Notes under the pieces: model-generated
The model's database searches: none
Told to the model about the DNA's origin: nothing
The model's input: only the letters and a program-made list of their open reading frames with translations
In this document: one piece after another, positions 20,195 through 32,099 of the stretch
Position numbering within the stretch: the stretch's first letter is position 1
Layout of the letters: each line of letters starts with the position of its first letter
Assembly: GCA_006384855.1 (NCBI GenBank)
Contig: VCJN01002403.1
Coordinates: forward strand, 98,525-162,524
Reading direction: 5' to 3'
DNA from: Tetraselmis striata
Taxonomy: Eukaryota > Chlorophyta > Chlorodendrophyceae > Chlorodendrales > Chlorodendraceae
Length of the DNA: 64,000 nt
Translations under genes and position numbers: made by a program

Positions 20195-23100
20195 ATGGCC
20201 TGCCAGCTGTCCCCCTGTCGGATCCCAGCGGTGCCGCTGCTGCTCGTTGTGCCGCTGCTGGCGCTAGTGCTCGCTGTCGCTCCTCCGGCCGCCGCGCAGC
20301 AGTGGGACTGGAGCTTCCTGAACCAGTGGGCCTCGCCGCCGCCCGCCGTGCAGTCCACCCCGCCCCCCAACCCCTTCATCAACCCTTTCGTCGGTGCGGA
20401 GGGCCGCCCTGCCCCTGCCTGCCTCTGCTCCCACCCGTGCGTGACGACCGGCGCGTCGTACCGGGCCTCGTCGCACAGTACATTGCGCGGTGTATGCATT
20501 GCTTTCGAATCAGGACCGGGGCGACACCTGACGATCGCGATGCGCCAACCGTCGTCAGGAGTCGGCTATCCTTGCGCCTGTTAACCGGAAGCGTGCAGCC
20601 GCCCCGATGCTCGCTCTCGCGTAATTGCTAAGGCTACAGTGGCCCATCCTGCCTGCCGCCCTCCGCTCGGCACCGAACGTGCGTCCTCCTCGCCGCTCGT
20701 TCGGCTGTGCTTCTGAGGCTGTGTAGCACCATTTTTGATCTTTTGTCGCTTCTCCCACCTCGTCTGCCATACGGCCGGCTTCCCGTCCTGGTATCTGCTG
20801 ACCGCCGCTGCCGATCTATGAGAAACTCGCTCAGTCTGAACCTCCCTTAGATTGTGCCCCTGTGCCCTCCCCTCTGGCCGCTTACCGTTCTGAACTGGCG
20901 GTCTCCGCCGCCCTCTGGACCCACTGCATGAAGCTCTGCGCCCCCACTGATCCTCCATGCCAAGGCAGTTTTATAGTGATGCTGGCTGCCAGTGCTAGTT
21001 ATCTGACTGGCGCATGATTTTGCGGCAATGCTTAAGTATCTGCCGGCATCTGCCGTGGATTTGAATCTCACATGCGTGTGTCTCCGTTGCTGTGCAGCCT
21101 TTGTGTTCCGTGGTGAGGATGCCGACCCAGAACGCTACCCGTACTTGGTCTCAATCCGCGAGAGGCTGCGGACTGGGGAGTCCAGGCATTTCTGCGGCGG
21201 CACCCTCATCTCGCCCACCTCAGTCCTGACCGCCGCGCACTGCTTGGATGCCCTGGACCCCGGCGAGATGCCGGTCATTCACGTCGGGCGCTACTGCCAG
21301 GGCGTGTGCACCGGCGACCTGTCTCAGTACAACGACTTTGAGGAGGTGGACGCCACCCGCGTGTTCACGCACCCTGAGTGGCGAAGCATCTACGAGGGGA
21401 ACGACATCGCAGTCTACACCCTCCGCCGGTGGGCGCCCCCTGCCGCCGCCTCCCTCCCATGAAGGTGGCCGGCCGCCAACAGACGCATAGGCGGGAGGTA
21501 ACACTCAGTGTGCACATACCCCTCCTGCAGGCCCGTCCGCACAAAGCCCGTGCGCGTAGCGTCTCCGGGCAGCGCCTACCTGTGGGGTTGGCGTAACCTT
21601 CGCGTGGCGGGGCTGGGTGTGACCGAGTCCGGCTCGCTGGCCGGCGTCCTGCAAGAGGGCACCATCCCTTACCGCCCCAACCCCGACTGCATCCAAGCCT
21701 TCAACGCGGCTCAAGATTCGCGGCAGCTCGCCCTGCCGAGCGAGTTCTCAATCCGCGACAGCATGATGTGCGCCGGCGGGTCCGACACAAGCGCGTGCCG
21801 TGGGGACTCGGGCGGGCCGCTCCTGCTGATGGGCAGGGGCCCGGAGGAGGACCTGTTGATGGGCATCGTGTCCTTTGGCGTGCAGTGCAGCGTCAACGCC
21901 AACATCCGCCTGCCGACCATCTTCACGCGCGTCAGCTCCTTCGAGGGGTTTCTGTCCCCGCACCTGGAGCGCGTCGCGCCCTCCCCGCCCCCGCCCAGCC
22001 CGCCGCCCCCGCTCCCCCCGCCGCCGCGCGCGTCCCCGCCTCCTCCCGCCCGCCCCCCGCCCGCCGCCCCTCGCCCTCCCCCGCCGCGCGCCATCCCAGT
22101 GCAGCCCCGCCCCGAGCCCATTTCGCCTGGCTTCGACCCCGACTTCAGCTTCTCCCAGGGCGTCCTCTGCCTGGGCGGCTTCCTCAACTGGCTGGGCAAC
22201 GCAAATGAGCCCACCTGCCGCAACAGCTGCCGCACCACCGCCGCGTGCGCCGCCTACAGCTTTGCTCCACCGGGGAATGGCATAGGGAGCATCTGCATCC
22301 TGCGCAGCAGCTGCACGAGCAAGAGCCCGTACTCGACAGCCATCAGTGGTGCGGCCCCTCGCCTACAACCGCCGTTCAACTCCCGCGGCACTGCGCCACA
22401 GCAAAATAGTACTTGTGGTTGGTCTGCCGCCATGGCGCCTGCCGGCGATTTGTGTACACTTTCAATCATTGGCTTTGTCATGTATGGGTGCCGGCGCGGT
22501 TATAAGACCAGTGCGAAAACGAAGGTGCCCCGCCTGCCAGAGGTTATATGAAAAGATACCGTAAATATAGCGAATTGTCTTACAAGCCCACTGCGCGGCT
22601 AGTATACTAAAGGTTAATTGAACGTTTACTATGCAGGCTTATTAATATATATACATATATATATCTTCATCATCACGTGCTTACTATACATGGCTTTTTG
22701 TGTAAGACCAAAAGTTTTGAATTATACTTTAGGGGCGCCGGGACCCGTACAGTAGGGTCTTATTAATATCGATGCATAATATGTTGCAACCCATGCAATT
22801 CTTCTCGGCGATTAAATGAATACACGTATGGCAGCGTGAACATTGCCCCTCTCAACATGCGCCTGCTATCTCGCTGATGGACCATTAGAAATAACACACA
22901 CTACAGGTACCCGTACAGAGTGCAATTGTGACAATATTGACAGCATTGGGACTTCATCCGGTGTGTTCACAGTCGGCGACACAGCGTGAACGCTGCTCAG
23001 TTTCGAAGTATTCGTTATACTCGTACCCGTATTGATAGAGTGAAAACATCAACAGCATTCCGTATGGCACCTCGGAAAGGGGATGGCGTCTCACAAAGTT

Positions 23101-26023
23101 GGTGCTGTTGCGGTTTCAACGTCGCAGGCGAGAAGACGTTCAGGAGTTCCCCGGCGCCGCGGCCCACACCGAGCCCCACGCCTGCCCCCACGCCGCGCGC
23201 AGTCTTCCCGCCGCCCAGCTGGTGGTCTACGCCCGCCCCCGTACCCCAAGTCACCGACATTCGCTTTGCCTACCAGCAGGGCCTCGCGTGCGATGGCCCC
23301 CATGTGCAGGTGGGATTCCCTTCCCCTCAGCCGCATTAGCTCGAGCCCTTTTTGTCCGGGACACTCTGCGTGCTGACTTCGTCTCTGCCGATGTTGTACC
23401 GCAGCGCTTCGACGACATCAACAACGTGCAGCGCTGTGGAGTGGAGTGCGCCGCGAACCCAAGCTGTCGCTGGTTCACGTACAACACAAACACGCGTAAG
23501 TGCTTCCTCAAGGACAACTGCGACGAGCAGTCAAGGTCCAACATCCAGATATCGGGTGAGCGCCTGCTCGAATTCGAAAGCGGATTCCCCCCCCCCCCCC
23601 CCCCCCCCCGTGGCGCTCGGAGCTCCTTGTGCTTCTCGGCCAAAACTCCTTAAAAGAAACATTTCTGATTGTTCCGATCTATTGTGCGTGTATCCGCTGT
23701 CGTGCTGCAGCCCAGAAGCTTGGCAGCACCAGCGTGGCCAGCCCGCCGCCGTTCTCCCGGGCGGGGGGCTCCGACGGCGCCCAGTTCCAGGTGATCGAGG
23801 GCATCGCGTGCAAGGACCCCAACCGCGAGATCAAACGCGACGTCAGCCGCACCGACTGCGAGCGCGCGTGCGGCGACGACGCCCGGTGCGCCGCGTACAC
23901 GTACCATCTGGGGCGCGGCGACTGCTACTTCAAGGACACCTGCAACATCCGGGACAGCAACAACGACGAGGTCTCAGGTGAGACAGGCCGGCGGAGGCCG
24001 TCCTTCAGAATATCCGCTGGTCCAGACAGGCCGGCCGAATGCCGTTATTGGTTTCGCCCGCGTGCCTTCTCAGCGGGTGGTATTGTACCTGTGTTATCAG
24101 AATGTACGTATCGGCTGCGCAGTCTGACTTCAGCGAAATTGCTGCTGCGGTATTTTAACGGCATAATAACAGGTTTACCGCGGCATAAATATATAGAACA
24201 CCGCAGACAGTATGAGAACCTGCGTGCCTGTACCTGTCAGAGCCCAATTTTGCTGGACGAAACTATCGCAGAACTATACCAAATATATGTTCGAATTAGA
24301 TCTAGGGGCTTATACCCGTAGATGGCGGTAGGGATTAATCCTTAGTGCCAATAAGATTTCTTGCACAGTAATATACGTAATAGGAAATGCCGGCAGGCAT
24401 CGGTACCAGCACCAGTTCTCGCGTGGGCTTCAGGCAGCTTTATTGAAGTTGCCCGTAACGTTGTAGTCGCTACTACGTGGTAGTCTCTTGTTGCTTGCGC
24501 TTTTGTAATCCAAACCAGTACGGGAGTACTCGCAGTAGCATCTCGGAGTCTGGACGTCGCCGCATGCTGTAGCGACTAGCGACATGATCCTCGCACCTTT
24601 TTTTCTTCGAATGCCGTGTCGAGTGATCACACAAATGGTTTTCCAGCGGCTGACCACGTACTAAATCCGGCTCGCAGGCTGCACCACTGGTCGATTCATG
24701 TACGCTCCTTGACTTAATGCTAAATACTCGTCGATTTTGCCGCTCAATGCTCTTGGCCATTCGCCCCTGCAGGCTTCAAGCAGGGGCTGTCAGCTTTACC
24801 GCCCGTTGGTTCAGGGCGGGTGTTCCAGGAGTACGACATCATTCCCGGCTACAACTGCCGCAGCGGCTCGCTGAGGGTAAGGCCACGCGCGATTGCCTTT
24901 GTCACTGGACTGGAGCAGCGCGGCTGGCTGCGTGAGGTGTCTGCCGGTTGGCTAGCTGAGCACGCCCCCGGTCCCTGTACCACAGCGCATCGACACCGAC
25001 TCCATCGTGGCCTGCCAAGAGGAGTGCTCCGACGACGACGACTGCGCCGCCGTGAGCATGGACACCCGCCGCGGGCGTTGCTACCTGAAGGCCGCCTGCA
25101 TGCGCGACAGTGACAGCCAGTACACGTCCGCCATCCGCCGCAGCGGCATGTCCAGCCCCACCTGGCTGTACGACTGGGGCTGCGACGACAGGGAGTACGA
25201 GGTGCGGCAGCGCACGCCCGCACGCACCCCAACCCGCATCACATCACGGTCCTCCCCTAGTTGGGCTCACGTGCGGGGGGCGCTGCCGCTGCGCAGGAGA
25301 TCGACCGCATCAGCCGCAGCGAGTGTGCGGACGAGTGCCGCCGCGACAGCCGCTGCAAGCTGTTTACGCACAACCCGCGCCGGGACATCTGCTACCTGCA
25401 CGATGACTGCTCCCGTACTAGCGAGGATAACACCCTGGACACAGGTACTCCCCTCCCCCCCCCCCCACCCACCCAAACCACCGCCACCTTCGCGCGCCCC
25501 CGCTTGCCCAGCCCTCTGCTTAGCGGATTGATTCCTCCGATGTTATTTGCCGCACGGTGTCTGTCGGCACATGAGACACCCACACGATCCGCACTCAGTC
25601 CTCGAGCTCTTAAGTGCCATATCGCATGTAATTGATCTCACGTACCGCAAACTGTGTCGCGACATTGCGGCGGCATTTCTGCGGTTATCTTTCCGTACGG
25701 TGTATTCTACGATATTCTGATTGTTTCGTTACTGTATCGGAACTATATCGGGACTTTATGATAATATTTTTTCGTTACTTGCAGAGCAGGGTGGGGACCC
25801 TGGGGCAAGGGGGGTCAATAGCGGTATTTCTCCCCGAACCTGCAATGTGTTAACGGTATGTATGGGAGCTGAATTGCACCGGGGAGTGCTGTTGTGTAGC
25901 CACTGGAGCTGGCAGGCCGCGTTAAGGGAGCCAGTCGCCAAGTTTGGCATGTGGAGACGTGCAGCTGCCTCTGACGTGGCTGTGCATTGGCCCCACGCAG
26001 GCTTCTTCGTCACCGACCTCTGA
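20195..26023 (+). CDS. Secreted S1-family serine protease with five PAN/Apple-like domains (gene A)
   Basis: Ten exons: 20195-20393, 21098-21428, 21531-22348, 23128-23309, 23405-23555, 23711-23977, 24773-24876, 24986-25201, 25297-25444, 26001-26023. All are GT-AG and in phase, giving 812 residues. A signal peptide (LLLVVPLLALVLAVAPPAAA) is followed by WDWSF and a Pro linker. The protease has His in TAAHC, Asp in GNDIAVY and Ser in GDSGGP. Residue 189 (six before Ser) is Ser, so cleavage after Lys/Arg is unlikely. The activation site is atypical (FVFRGEDAD instead of IVGG). A long Pro-rich linker leads to five Cys-rich Apple-like modules (for example FAYQQGLAC ... CGVECAANPSCRWFTYN ... CFLKDNC). 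The tail is FFVTDL. A role in extracellular proteolysis with glycan or protein binding by Apple modules is inferred. Confidence 0.85.
22485..22550 (-). repeat. Dispersed intronic repeat, copy 1
   Basis: On the minus strand CCTCTGGCAGGCGGGGCACC ... ATAACCGCGCCGGCACCC. Lies in intron 3 of gene A. Related copies are near 43.7, 44.7, 58.2 and 63.7 kb. Confidence 0.6.
23587..23609. repeat. C-tract in intron 5 of gene A
   Basis: About 23 Cs on the coding strand, roughly 30 nt after the GTGAGC donor. Confidence 0.9.
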
Positions 26024-27618
26024 GGCCCTGGTCCCTACCCAGCGTACCCTGCAGCCTAGTTGGCGCACCAGAGCTCCCGTTGGCGCTCGAGTTAGAGGGT
26101 GCAGTTGCCCACATCCGAGGCCCTAGATAGATACCGCCAGTCGCGGCACAGGCAGAACCTGGTAAGTACACCGCCACGCATCTGTGGCTAATGGGGGTGT
26201 GCAGTCCAGTGTCAGCCTTCGCCGCCAAGTCCTAATATATGTGCTGCTGGCATCGGCAATTGTAAGCCAGGCCAGATGCACATGCGCCGCTGTGCTGACG
26301 TATTATACATACTGACTTTTTGCCGTCTAAACTCACATATTATTTCATTGTTTTATACATGGAAAACGATGATAAATAGCAACACTGTACAAGCAGCAGC
26401 AGGAGCTTTATTCAGGCAGCGTCATTCCAGTTGATATTATTGCGCCCTGTCGACCCGCCGTGCTGGGTACCACTGCGGTGTAGTAGATGGCGATACTATC
26501 CCGTCCTCCACAAAAGTCTGCATTTTTTGGGTGTACGATTACGATTGGGCAGTCTCGAAGAGCCGCCAATGAACTCGCGCATAAATAATCCACGACGTTG
26601 CAGCCATGAATTGAATAATGAATCTGCTCACAATAAAGTGTACAGAGGACACGATGCGGAATCTACAGTTCGCGCATATGTGTAAATATACATACACATG
26701 TACACACACCCTTCCTTGCCTGGGGCGCGCCGATCCATTGACCTACTTGGCCAGACATGTTAACGTAGTGTAATATAAGGGCTCCCCGCATCCAACCTCG
26801 CCGGCAACTAGCCACTCGCGCCAAAATGTCATTGGTCTCATGCTACAATATTCCATTCCATTCCGTAACCACGCTTTGGGTTCACGGCTGTATATGATCG
26901 TTTTCGACCCCCGTCCCCCCCCCCTTTCCCAAAGAAAGGAACAAACCATATTCATCGTGGAGTACATTATCAGAATATACCACAAATACCCCACCCGGCT
27001 CTTCCAGCTTGATGCTGCAAAGCCATTTATCATTTTCGGACCCGCTACCCCATTGAACCGCTGTCACGGTACACTTTATGCAAACTTTGCCAGGTATATG
27101 TATTTTAGAATTGGACGGTTCTATTCATATTCACATCGAAAACACCCCATAGATCCAATACCGTACAGTTTTATACGGTCCGCGGGCCACAAAATAATCA
27201 TTCTATATTTTGCGCCTTTGCGTCCGATTTTTGTTCTGTAATATGACTTATTCTCCATTTTCACAGTTTGTTTCCTCTTTCCAAAGGGAGAGGGGTGAAA
27301 AACGTTATGTATCAGTGGACCATTTGCGTTTGTGCAGGATATGCGCATAGTCTCGATTTCCTTACACTTAAAGGTTCCCGGCTGGAAATCATCTCCGCAA
27401 TCACATCCACATTGGAACAGCTGCAAGCACAAGAACTGCGAGCACAGTCCTTGGATGGGCGCAGGTGCGGGGCGCATCGCTGCGGACAGCTCCGCCTGCC
27501 CTGACCGCTGTCACGCCTTTTTCTCACCTGCACAGACAAGGACATCCGCGTCTCAGACAGCCGGTGTAGTGGTGCAGACCAGTATCCTTGTTCCCTCTTT
27601 ACCAATCCGTGGAAACCC
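26024..27618. other. Region between convergent genes A and B; no gene seen
   Basis: Holds the 3' flanks of A and B. It includes a C-tract stem-loop segment near 26910-26945 and a similar one near 27270-27300 (TTTCCAAAGGGAGAGGGG). No Apple-type exon was found here on the minus strand. Confidence 0.45.
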
Positions 27619-30124
27619 TCATCTCGTGATGGACATAAACAGCAAAATTGCATATGTACAAAATGACATTTCCGGGGGGGGGGGGGGGGAAGGGGGGGCA
27701 CCACTGACGGCCCCGGGAAACGCAATCTTGCGGGTGCAGGTTCTGCGTAGAGTGCAGACGCCTGGGGGCGCATGGCCGTACACCTGGCACTCGAAATTAC
27801 CCAGGCACAGGATGCGGCAGGCGACCTCGTTCGTGTTGGGGAGCCAGTCCAGGGCGTCGCCAATGCAGAGGAAGCCGGGGGAAAAGACGAAGCTGCTGTT
27901 GGCGATGGGGCTAGGGGGTGCCGGGGGGTGAGGGGGCGGCGGGGAGGGGGGCGGCGGGGAGGGGGTGGGGGGGCGGGGCGGGCGCTGGGGGCGCGCGCTG
28001 TTCGGCAGGAACTCGTACAGCCACCACTCGAAGGAGCTGACGCGGGTGTAGATGGATGGTAGAATGAGTTTGGAGTTGGCGACACACGAGATACCATAGG
28101 ACACGATGCCCACCACCAGGTCGTCTTCTGCCCGGCTGCCCTTGACGAGCAGCGGCCCGCCTGAATCACCATTGCATGCGGCGGTGTCTCCGCCGGCGCA
28201 TATCATGCTGTCGAGCACTGAGAACTCAGGGGGCACCTGCTGTAGCTGGCCGGACGACTGCGCGAAACTGAAGGCCGCTCTGCAGCTGCGGAGTGGGCGG
28301 TAGGGGACAGTGGCCTCCTGCAGAATGTCGACAAGTTTATCTGTCTCGTCTGAGCCCAGCCCCACCACATGTAGCTCAGGCGAGGCCCGGAGATCAAAAG
28401 CTCCCCGGACGTCTACGCGGACAGGCCTTGTTGCCGCGGGCCTGCAGGCGGCGAGTGCGCAGGTGTTAGTGATGGCCAAGATGCCCCCGTTCCGGTGCCG
28501 TCAAAGCGACAAGAAAAAGCGAAAAGACGGCAGGCTGGTGGTCCGAGCAGCGCTTCCTTAAATCGCTATGTTTTGTATCGAGAGGGGCAGGTCGGGCGGC
28601 GCTTTCTCGCGGTTTAAATCATTTCTCGGAGGTACGTCGGCACCCGCGTGGCTCAGCCGCGCACTGTGCGTGGATGAAAATGGTGATGACACACGGCACC
28701 CACCGGGTCAATTCGTAGACGGCTATGTCGCTGCCCGTCAAGGTGTTCCAAGGCTGCCAATCAGGGTGCACGAATACACTCTTCGCCTGCGCCACCTCGA
28801 AGTTGTTGTACCGCGACAGCGCACCGGTGCACTGGCCCTGGCAGTAGCGGCCGATGTGAATTTCGGGCATCGTGCCGCGGAAGTCGTCCACACAGTGGGC
28901 GGCCGTGAGGACTGTGGTGGGCGAGATGAGGGCGCCGCCGCAGTGATGCACGTCCTCCCCGGGTTGCACGTTGTTGCGAATTGATACCAGGTACGGGTAC
29001 CGACTTGCGCTGGCATCCTCGCCACCCATCACAAAGGCTGCAGCACCGAGGGCACAAACAAAGAGAAATTCAAAAGTGGTGGCTAGATGACGGGGCGGCT
29101 GCCCGAGTGAGCCAATCGTCTCTACAGCCTCGTGTTGATGGAATAAATGGCACAGGGCAGAGACCGCTCCATTCATCCAGGCAGGGTCCCCAAGCTCATC
29201 AATGAATAGGCGATCGGAGAGGGTATTAGACGACGACGTAGTGGAGCTCGAGGGAGCCCAACGTGCGAAGCAGTAAGTTCAGCGCGTGCAGAGGGCGGGG
29301 CGCGCGGGGGGGCGGGGGGGGACCAGGACAACGATGGGAACGGGTGGGGAGTCGGAGCTAAGCGCGTAGAAAGTCTGTAAACACTTTTGGTACTCGTCGA
29401 GTCCAGCCGAGCCGGGGAGAACACACTCGCCGAATTTGATACGACCGGCACTTGCAGTCATCAGTTGAGTGCACGGACAGAGTCCTTACATGATAGTAAT
29501 CCTTACCCTGTAGCGCGGAATGGAGTGAATTTTCCATGAATAGTAATCGTGCCACGGCATGGTGTACGAGCAGTCGCTACAGGTACAAGCTATATGGTCG
29601 CGCTACTGCTGTGTTTTGAACAACTGGTACTCGCTAGCACCTGTACATTCTTCCTTAGTCGTACTGATAGTGGCAGCGACGCGCGACGATTCGGCGGCAC
29701 AAACGAAAAGGCGCAGCGGCACTCCGCGACAGAAAGCCCCGGCGTGACCCCGCCGCTGAAAGGACAGGACAGGGGCAAGGGCGGCCAGATGGACGCAAAA
29801 TTCTTTCGAGACACAGGATCACTAAGAAACGAACGGGAGGATAAGGGGGGGAGGGGGTGCGTCGCCGCTGCCACGCCTGTTCGAGCCAGGACGAGTGCTT
29901 TGCAACGCCCTGGGCGTCATAGCCGACGGCCGCGACGCGCCGGCCGTCGTAAGGCGCCTAGGGAGAAGGCGGAGGGGAGGGCGATGGAACGCACCCGAAA
30001 ACGGGTTGTCCGGGTCGGGGGGCTTGTAGAACGCAGCTGCTGGTGCCACGGCGGCCAGCACCAGCAGTTGCACGGCAAGCAGCAGAGACGCCGGCTGCTG
30101 AGGCTGTTGCCACCGCTGGGCCAT
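27619..30124 (-). CDS. Secreted S1-family serine protease with one Apple-like domain (gene B, shortened paralogue)
   Basis: Exons on the minus strand: 30124-29995, 29037-28704, 28441-27702 or reading on to the stop at 27619. Start MAQRWQQPQQ; signal peptide LLLAVQLLVLAAVAPAAA; then PDPDNPF and a phase-1 donor, as in genes A and C. The protease has TAAHC, GSDIAVY and GDSGGP, with Ala at position 189. It is followed by the linker (SPPPPSPPPP) and one Apple module (FVFSPGFLCIGDAL ... CRILCLGNFECQVY ... CTLRRTC). The next exon pattern FxYQQGxxC could not be found downstream. The gene may end by reading into the intron (stop at 27619), or the distal exons may be lost. A 957-nt first intron separates the signal from the protease. 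Confidence 0.75.
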
Positions 30125-30589
30125 GACGCGCCGGGTCGTCCCAAGCCACTCCCAAAGCGACGCGCGCGCCACTCGAACCAGGTTGTAGGGCTGCAGAGCT
30201 GGCGTGCAGGTGGTTGGCATATACTACGAGCACTGGACCAGTCGCGGCGCGCGGGCCGGCACGACGGAGTTGCAGCGGCAGCTGGTTTGGGATACGGTAG
30301 GGAGTAGCGACTAGTCGCCTGCTGTCGGTCGATCTGCATGCTATTCGTGTGGTCGGCCGATCGCGGGGTTATCGGTCGTCGTGCTGTACTGATCAGGCGG
30401 ATGATGAATTACCACCATATAACTTTACGGGTGTGTATACGGCGCTAGAGTCATGCTGTACAGCAGTACTACAGAGGTCGCTGCTACTGGTGTAGTGAAT
30501 TACAGACAAGCCAGTAGTATCGAATCCACCGCTAAAAGCAGTACTTACTACAGGATGAACACAGGAAGCCGCCGATATCGGCCCGCATC

Positions 30590-31950
30590 CCGCACGAGGC
30601 GGCATGGATGAGTGATGCGGGCGGAGACCGTCTCGACTCATTAAGTGCTTTTCAGACATCTCTCGGCTATCGACGAGGAGCACCGCCTCGCTGTCGAGAG
30701 CGCCAAGAAGAAGCAAGCCAACATCAAGGCCCACAAGCGTCACTACGAGGAGTATTCGGGTCGTCGTCACATGCCGACCTTCCCAAACCCGTAGTGGTCG
30801 CGCAACAACGGAGCGCCGACCAGCTCTGCCCCGAGTCGCCATACTGCTCAGGATAGCTTGCCCAGTCGCCCACCGAAAAAGAGTAGCTTCTCTGGTGAGT
30901 GCGCCAAATGCGGCAAATAAGGCCACTCAATTTATGAATGCCGCCATGCGTCCGAACGGGACAAAGAACAGTTCAGAGCCAAAGTGGCTGTCAAGCAAGT
31001 CGACAGGATCGACTTATTACACAAAAATAAATGACGGTGTTGGGCGGCATGCCAACCTGTGCCTCTCAATGTAATTGAGACAATTGACACCGACATGTCG
31101 CCGAGTCCATGCAAAAATGCACGCATTGCCAAACTGTCTTATCAGCCCCTGCATGAGATCGAGGATACATATGTCGATGTGGTTGAGCATTGCGCTCCCG
31201 CGACACTGAACCCCTCCGACTCGCAACCTGAGCATGAAGCTCATGGGTGCGCTCATGTGCTCATTCACACCTCGTTGCCGACCTCGACGACGAGACAGGG
31301 TGCAGAGAAAGTGTCGACAAAATGTCAAAGACAGAAAGACGCATGCTAGACTGCATGCCGACCTGACTATCATGCAAAGAGATCTCGAGTGCGCAGAATG
31401 CGTACCAAAAACAACAGTCTAAAGAATGACACTGAAACTAACAAATATGCAAAATCAAATGTATGTCCAACTGTGTATGTTGTGTTTGGCCGAGCAGAAT
31501 TAAAGAGACTGAATTATGCCTATGGTCCAGTCACATTTGATGCATGTGCCTCAACATATGATGCTTTCTGTTCAGATTATTGCTGTGCTGAAAAAATTGT
31601 TTCTACAACAAGACAAAGGTAAAACTGTGTTCATCAATCCAGTGTATGATGACACAGCCCTATCCATCTTGCATCATTTTGAGATGCAAAGACAAGAGTC
31701 ACCCTGCTTTGACGCAAGAGCTATTATTGCTATGCTGCCCAGGTGGTCCTCACAAGTAGGACAATCCTGGAAACCGCTTCTTTCAAAATATAAGAAAAGC
31801 TACCCGCATGAAACATATCTGTTTCACACACCCAGTTCAGCACCTGATACTGAACCTATCGAGTGTTGGCATGATATGGTGCCCCTTATAAATGCGGATA
31901 TGGAAATCCTATCTCCTGGGCAGCCTGCCACTATTCGCACCACCTGACAC
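30590..31950 (+). pseudogene. Ty3/gypsy family-1 fragment: Gag end and Dam-like domain
   Basis: The plus-strand reading shows Gag C-terminus (AIDEEHRLAVESAKKKQA), a zinc knuckle CAKCGK-stop-GHSIYEC with TAA inside it, then the segment matching family 1 (LHEIEDTYVDVVEHCAP) and the Dam-like region GKTVFINPVYDDTA ... LPRWSSQ ... YLFHTPSS. Several frame changes and stops occur. Sequence similarity to 1-4 kb is high but the orientation is opposite. It stops before the protease at about 31.95 kb, where a minisatellite begins. No LTR was identified at either end. Confidence 0.85.
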
Positions 31951-31974
31951 CGTACGGCTTATTAGCAGCCGGTC

Positions 31975-32075
31975 CAAGGTGGATGGTTGGGCGTCGAGAT
32001 GGGATGGCTGGGATGGTTGCCTGGATGGTTGGGCATCGAGATGGGATAGTTGGGCATCGAGAAAATATCGACTCT
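31975..32075. repeat. Minisatellite, GGGATGG/GGTTGGGCATCGAGAT units
   Basis: Imperfect tandem units of about 12-25 bp rich in GGATGGTTGG and GGGCATCGAGATGGGA, directly after the gypsy fragment. Confidence 0.7.
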
Positions 32076-32099
32076 CAGCGTTTGGCCACACCCGCGCTG

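Noticed and set aside
21711-22238. Long minus-strand ORF across gene A exon 3, rich in Gly
   Set aside because: It is the antisense shadow of the proline-rich linker and protease exon.
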